DNA of 9,504 bases, taken from NCBI GenBank assembly GCA_963583595.1, contig CAUZWC010000107.1:1-9504 (forward strand). Direction: 5' to 3'. Made by a program: the position numbers and the translations under genes. The notes under the pieces are model-generated. The model was not told the DNA's origin and ran no database searches. It was given only the letters and a program-made list of their open reading frames with translations. Shown here one piece after another: positions 6,954 through 9,504 of this stretch (positions are counted from its first letter, which is position 1; each line of letters opens with the position of its first letter). The stretch is from JABIRQ01 sp963583595. Lineage in GTDB: Bacteria > Pseudomonadota > Alphaproteobacteria > CADEGL01.

Positions 6954-7514
6954 ATGAACCAGTTCACCCGCTTCCTCATCAATATCGGTCCGTTGGCCAC
7001 TTTCTTCATCGCCTATAATCAGGGCGACCTGATGGTCGCCACCGGTGCCTTCATGGCTGCGACGATCGTGGCCCTGGCCGTGAGCTATGCGATCGAGCGA
7101 CACATTCCGAAAATGCCCCTGGTGACGGGCGTGGTTGTGATGGTCTTCGGCGGGCTGACCCTGTGGCTGGCCGACGAAACCTTCATCAAGCTCAAGCCGA
7201 CCATCGTCTATTCCGCCTTCGCCATCGTGCTGCTGGGCGGCTTGGCCACCGGGCGGCTGCTGCTGAAGCCCCTGTTCGAAATGGCCTTCAAGCTGCGCGA
7301 CGAAGGCTGGCGCATCCTGACCCTGCGCTGGGGCGTGTTCTTCATCGCCATGGCGATCCTGAACGAGATCGTCTGGCGCTCGATGTCGACCGATACCTGG
7401 GTCGATCTCAAGGTCTTCGGCTTCCTGCCGATCACCCTGCTCTTCGCGATGACCCAGATGCCTCTGATCCGACGCCATATGATCGAAGAGCCCGAAGAGG
7501 CCGGAGAAGCCTAG
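6954..7514 (+). CDS. ispZ: Inner-membrane septation protein IspZ/YciB
   Basis: A 186-residue polytopic inner-membrane protein of the YciB/IspZ family, linked to cell-envelope integrity and normal septation; its molecular activity is not settled. Hydrophobic segments lie at about 7-21, 27-47, 56-73, 84-104, 125-142 and 150-170. Family motifs are visible: GPLATFFIAY (12-21), KPTIVYSAFAIVLLGG (81-96), LTLRWGVFFIAMAILNEIVWR (122-142) and TDTWVDLKVFGFLPIT (146-161). The start is weakly supported by GAG at 6945-6947. The family normally starts close before the GPL motif, so 6954 is right. In many alphaproteobacteria this gene directly follows ftsY; here a ~3.7-kb block separates them. The 12-bp tandem array ends 30 bases before the start. 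Its TAG stop overlaps the convergent Nudix gene. Confidence 0.95.
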   Translation: MNQFTRFLINIGPLATFFIAYNQGDLMVATGAFMAATIVALAVSYAIERHIPKMPLVTGVVVMVFGGLTLWLADETFIKLKPTIVYSAFAIVLLGGLATGRLLLKPLFEMAFKLRDEGWRILTLRWGVFFIAMAILNEIVWRSMSTDTWVDLKVFGFLPITLLFAMTQMPLIRRHMIEEPEEAGEA

Positions 7515-8065
7515 CGCTGCACCAGCCGGTCGGCCGTTTCGCCCGCCGGATTGGCAAAGGGCGGGAAGCTCGGCAGATCGCGCGTCTCGCGATGGGCATG
7601 AAGCGCCCAGCGCACGGTCGGGAAGGCGATATCGTCCCAGGGAATGTCGTCCCAATCGAACAGCCGCACCTCGCGCGTCTCCTCCGCCGCCACCACATCC
7701 GGCGACAGCAGTCGGGCGCGGTAGATGAGCTGGACCTGACTGAGCCGAGGGATGTCGTAGACCGCCAGAAGCTGGTCGATCGCGATTCTAGCCCGCGCCT
7801 CCTCATGGGCCTCGCGCGCCGCTCCGGCCATGGGCGATTCGTTCAGTTCGAGATAGCCCGCGGGCAAGGTCCAGAAGCCGCTGCGCGGTTCGATATCGCG
7901 CAGGCAGAGCAGGACGCGGCCCTCCCAGGTGCAGACCGAGCCGACCACCACCTTCGGATTGTCGTATTGGATATAGCCGCAATCGCGGCAGACCAGACGT
8001 TCCTGGTTGTCGCCTTCCGGCACCCGGCGATGGAATTTTTTCAAGTCGTGATCCTGCGTGGTCAT
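7511..8065 (-). CDS. Nudix hydrolase with partial N-terminal zinc ribbon
   Basis: A 184-residue Nudix hydrolase that likely cleaves a nucleoside-diphosphate-linked substrate such as ADP-ribose, NADH or FAD; the substrate cannot be assigned. The Nudix box runs from G70 to about A92 (G70, E76, R84, E85, E88, E89); the usual final Gly is Arg (EEARAR), a position where close relatives also vary (EEANA). Before it come RRVPEGDNQERLVCRDCGY and YDNPKVVVG, characteristic of Nudix proteins with a zinc ribbon. Only the second Cys pair (C26, C29) is present; the place of the first pair is taken by residues around Q4 and D7. No upstream in-frame start restores it. No clear Shine-Dalgarno precedes the ATG. 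The 3' end overlaps ispZ tail-to-tail by 4 bases, and a MITE-like element lies 45 bases upstream. Confidence 0.9.
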   Translation of the reverse strand: MTTQDHDLKKFHRRVPEGDNQERLVCRDCGYIQYDNPKVVVGSVCTWEGRVLLCLRDIEPRSGFWTLPAGYLELNESPMAGAAREAHEEARARIAIDQLLAVYDIPRLSQVQLIYRARLLSPDVVAAEETREVRLFDWDDIPWDDIAFPTVRWALHAHRETRDLPSFPPFANPAGETADRLVQR

Positions 8066-8110
8066 CCCGGAACTCTGGGATGGATGCCTGCCGCTGGCAA
8101 GGTATCCGGT

Positions 8111-8271
8111 CTAGCAGGCTGTTGAAAAAGGAGTGTTGTGCCCATCATCCTTCGAGACGCTCGCTCACGCGAGCGCCTCGAAGGATGAGAAAATAACACC
8201 TTAGCCTCACCTTGAGGAGGCCCGCAGAGCCGTCTCGAAGGACCTCCCTGCCTTTTTCAACGGCCTGCTAG
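8111..8271. mobile_element. MITE-like element, 161 bp, CTAG-flanked, with 21-bp terminal inverted repeats
   Basis: The arms 8111-8131 and 8251-8271 are reverse complements in 20 of 21 positions. Without the outer CTAG, the left end reads CAGGCTGTTGAAAAAGG. Each end is bounded by CTAG (8111-8114 and 8268-8271), consistent with a 4-bp target duplication, as made by IS5-group elements that target YTAR; because CTAG is palindromic it could also be the element's own end. There is no coding capacity inside. The ends resemble GGCTGTTGAAAAA-type IS termini that I recall, but I do not assign a family. The element lies in the Nudix gene's upstream region and at the 3' end of the 49-codon ORF. Confidence 0.75.
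8146..8187. repeat. REP-like hairpin inside the MITE
   Basis: CATCCTTCGAG (8146-8156) pairs with CTCGAAGGATG (8177-8187). After one A/C mismatch, CGCTCGC (8158-8164) pairs with GCGAGCG (8169-8175) around a TCAC loop. This is the well-known CATCCTTCGAGACG type of alphaproteobacterial repeat. A second, degraded partner with CCTCACCTTGAGG and CCGTCTCGAAGGACC follows at about 8206-8246, giving a REP pair that fills most of the MITE interior. Confidence 0.75.
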
Positions 8272-8417
8272 GCGACGATATCCAGATAGCGGCCTCGCGG
8301 CGCGGTGGACGCGGCAAGCGGTTCCGGCGCGGGTTTGGGCGTGGCGGCCTGCGGCGCGGCCGGTTTGGGCGCGGTCAGACCAGAGATGGCATGGAGGAGG
8401 GAGGTGCTGGGGGTCAT
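8268..8417 (-). CDS. Small Ala/Pro-rich protein, 49 residues, function unknown
   Basis: A short ORF read directly from the - strand. The product starts MTPSTSLLHAISGL, continues with a Pro/Ala/Lys-rich linker (about 16-40, with APKP and TPKPAPEP), and ends PRGRYLDIVA. Third positions are mostly G or C, as in neighbouring genes, which favours real coding. A short N-terminal helix, flexible linker and terminal R-G-x-x-L-D-I motif suggest a small adaptor or peptide-like protein, but I do not recognise it. There is no Shine-Dalgarno; a perfect 6-bp hairpin (8419-8424 with 8433-8438) directly precedes the ATG. The TAG stop lies in the right-hand CTAG of the MITE. If that CTAG is a target duplication, the stop was there before insertion and the protein is intact. 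Confidence 0.45.
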   Translation of the reverse strand: MTPSTSLLHAISGLTAPKPAAPQAATPKPAPEPLAASTAPRGRYLDIVA

Positions 8418-8442
8418 GGCGGGCAGAATGGCGCCCGCATGG

Positions 8443-8457
8443 CTAACGAGAGGTTAA
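8443..8457 (-). promoter_or_regulatory. CtrA-like box (TTAA-N7-TTAG) upstream of the small ORF
   Basis: On the - strand the sequence reads TTAA, seven bases (CCTCTCG), then TTAG. This is one base off the TTAA-N7-TTAA site recognised by the alphaproteobacterial cell-cycle/motility regulator CtrA. It lies 26 bases before the ATG of the 49-codon ORF, in an otherwise GC-rich window where such AT-rich spaced tetramers are rare. Binding is inference only. Confidence 0.3.
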
Positions 8458-8470
8458 CGGCGCACCGGAT

Positions 8471-9349
8471 TCAGCCGGCGAAGCGCGGCTCGGGCAGCCC
8501 GGGAATATCGAGATCTAGGGCGAAGACATGGCCGGCCAGGGGTTGCTGCGCGCGGGCCTCGTCGTCCAGACCGTCCCAGGCAGAGGTGATGTAGAGGGTC
8601 TTCAGCTCCGGGCCGCCGATCGTCAGGCTGGTCGGCCGCTCGACCGGGGTTTCCACCACCCGGTCGATGGTCCCGTCGGGGCGGTAGCGCAACACCCGCC
8701 CGCCGCCCCAATTGGCGCTCCACACCCCGCCCTCACTATCCACGGTCAAGCCGTCCGGCCGCCCCGTCGCCTCGTCCACCACGGCGAAGTCGCGGCGGTC
8801 GGAATTTTCCCCCGCCGCCGGGTCGTAGTCATAGGCATAGATCCGCCCGACCCGGGTATCGGTGTAATACATGGTGCGGTTGTCCGGGCTCCAGCCGATG
8901 CCGTTGGAGGTGCGGATGCCGCTTTCCCGCCGGGCATGGGTGAAATCCGCCTCGAAGCGGTAGAGGTATCCCTTGGGCCGGCGCGGCAGACCCGCGAAAT
9001 GCATCGTTCCGGCCCAGAAGCGGCCGCGCCGGTCGCATTTGCCGTCGTTGAACCGATTCTCCGGGTTCTCCGCCGCCAGATCGACGACCTGCTCCGCCGC
9101 ACCACTCTCGAAATCGAAGGTGAACAAGCCGTGGCGCAGGGCCAGCACCGCCCCCCCGCCCTCGCGCAGGGCGAAGCTGCCGATCAGATCGGGCAGCAGC
9201 CAGCGCGTCAGGGCGCCCGTGTCCGGATGCCAGCACAGCAGTTCGGGCGCCATGCTGTCGACGAAATAGAGTGCCTGCTCGCGCGGGCACCAGACCGGCC
9301 CCTCCCCCAGGCGAACGCCGATATCGAGCGCCACCCGGAGGTCGCTCAC
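8471..9349 (-). CDS. SMP-30/gluconolactonase/regucalcin family lactonase
   Basis: A 292-residue six-bladed beta-propeller hydrolase, likely a sugar-acid lactonase acting on an aldonolactone from sugar oxidation; the sugar is not determinable. The metal-site residues fall at nearly the same spacing as in regucalcin: E16 (LGEGPVW), N101 (RFNDGKCD), N149 (TSNGIGWSPD) and D199 (GRPDGLTVD). Other family markers are RFWAGTMHF, YYTDT and GGVWSANWGGGRVLRYRPDG. The length is typical and complete, with no signal peptide. Translation starts at GTG (9349-9347), which overlaps the upstream gene's TGA as GTGA; a GGAG lies 9 bases before it. The LGEGPVW motif sits at its usual distance from this start. It is co-transcribed, and probably translationally coupled, with the partial gene at the window edge. 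Confidence 0.94.
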   Translation of the reverse strand: MSDLRVALDIGVRLGEGPVWCPREQALYFVDSMAPELLCWHPDTGALTRWLLPDLIGSFALREGGGAVLALRHGLFTFDFESGAAEQVVDLAAENPENRFNDGKCDRRGRFWAGTMHFAGLPRRPKGYLYRFEADFTHARRESGIRTSNGIGWSPDNRTMYYTDTRVGRIYAYDYDPAAGENSDRRDFAVVDEATGRPDGLTVDSEGGVWSANWGGGRVLRYRPDGTIDRVVETPVERPTSLTIGGPELKTLYITSAWDGLDDEARAQQPLAGHVFALDLDIPGLPEPRFAG

Positions 9350-9504
9350 CGGAACAGGCTCCGGATGCTCTCCAGCTTGTCGAAGGCGCTGCGCGTTTCG
9401 GCCGTCATGTCGCGATTGCAGGTCGTGTCGAAGCCGGATCGAGAGGTGCGGACGACGTCGTATTGGCTCTTGAAAGCGCCGTCGTATTGGGTCTGGAAGT
9501 AATA
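9346..9504 (-). CDS. C-terminal fragment of an unidentified gene (runs off the window)
   Basis: An open - strand frame enters from the edge and ends at TGA (9348-9346), giving 52 residues that begin YYFQTQYDGAFKSQYDVV and end FDKLESIRSLFR. The frame is open to the edge and uses G/C-rich third positions. Its TGA overlaps the GTG start of the lactonase gene, a strong sign of a real operon neighbour. The fragment is polar and aromatic-rich with one Cys (TTCN) and no membrane segment. It is too short for me to place in a family. Confidence 0.7.
   Translation of the reverse strand, partial: YYFQTQYDGAFKSQYDVVRTSRSGFDTTCNRDMTAETRSAFDKLESIRSLFR

Noticed and set aside
6858..7655. - strand frame ending in repeated GQML units, which looks like a repeat protein
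   Set aside because: It is antisense to ispZ. The GQML repeats are only the translation of the 12-bp tandem array.
8528..9502. + strand 324-codon frame opposite the lactonase
   Set aside because: The lactonase frame has all four metal-site residues. This frame is its complement shadow and also covers the edge gene antisense.

Overview
The window is GC-rich chromosomal DNA from an alphaproteobacterium. Three things point there: the gene order dapF-mtaB-ftsY with ispZ close by, a short-A-domain FtsY, and several kinds of small palindromic intergenic repeats. The codon style and the Rieske/regucalcin-type gene content would fit a Rhodospirillales-like organism, but the genus cannot be read from the sequence. 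No rRNA, tRNA, CRISPR array, transposase or phage gene is visible.

Layout. Positions 1-188 hold a palindromic repeat and a good candidate promoter. Positions 189-3257 are a tight + strand housekeeping operon: dapF (lysine/peptidoglycan precursor), mtaB (t6A37 tRNA methylthiolation) and ftsY (signal recognition particle receptor). A REP-like cruciform repeat follows, then a small + strand gene of the DOPA 4,5-dioxygenase family (3402-3764). A 317-base intergenic region carries two copies of another palindromic repeat. Positions 4082-6801 hold a - strand pair: a ~500-residue histidine-rich protein of unknown function, and downstream of it a Rieske non-heme-iron oxygenase alpha subunit of the choline/betaine/carnitine type. 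A 12-bp tandem array lies in the divergent promoter region between this pair and ispZ (+, 6954-7514). IspZ converges on, and overlaps by 4 bp, a - strand Nudix hydrolase (7511-8065). Upstream of the Nudix gene is a 161-bp MITE-like element with 21-bp inverted ends, flanked by CTAG and carrying a REP hairpin inside. Next to it is an uncatalogued 49-codon ORF whose TAG stop lies in the MITE's CTAG flank. The window ends with a regucalcin/SMP-30 family lactonase gene (-, 8471-9349), which overlaps by GTGA the 3' end of a further - strand gene running off the edge.

How it fits together. The housekeeping genes (dapF, mtaB, ftsY, ispZ) form a block often contiguous in alphaproteobacteria. Here about 3.7 kb of apparently accessory oxidative-metabolism genes separate ftsY from ispZ. 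The most interesting candidates for something undescribed are the Rieske oxygenase paired with an unknown histidine-rich protein, the TTGACC-bearing tandem array between divergent genes, and the REP-carrying MITE inserted exactly at a stop codon.
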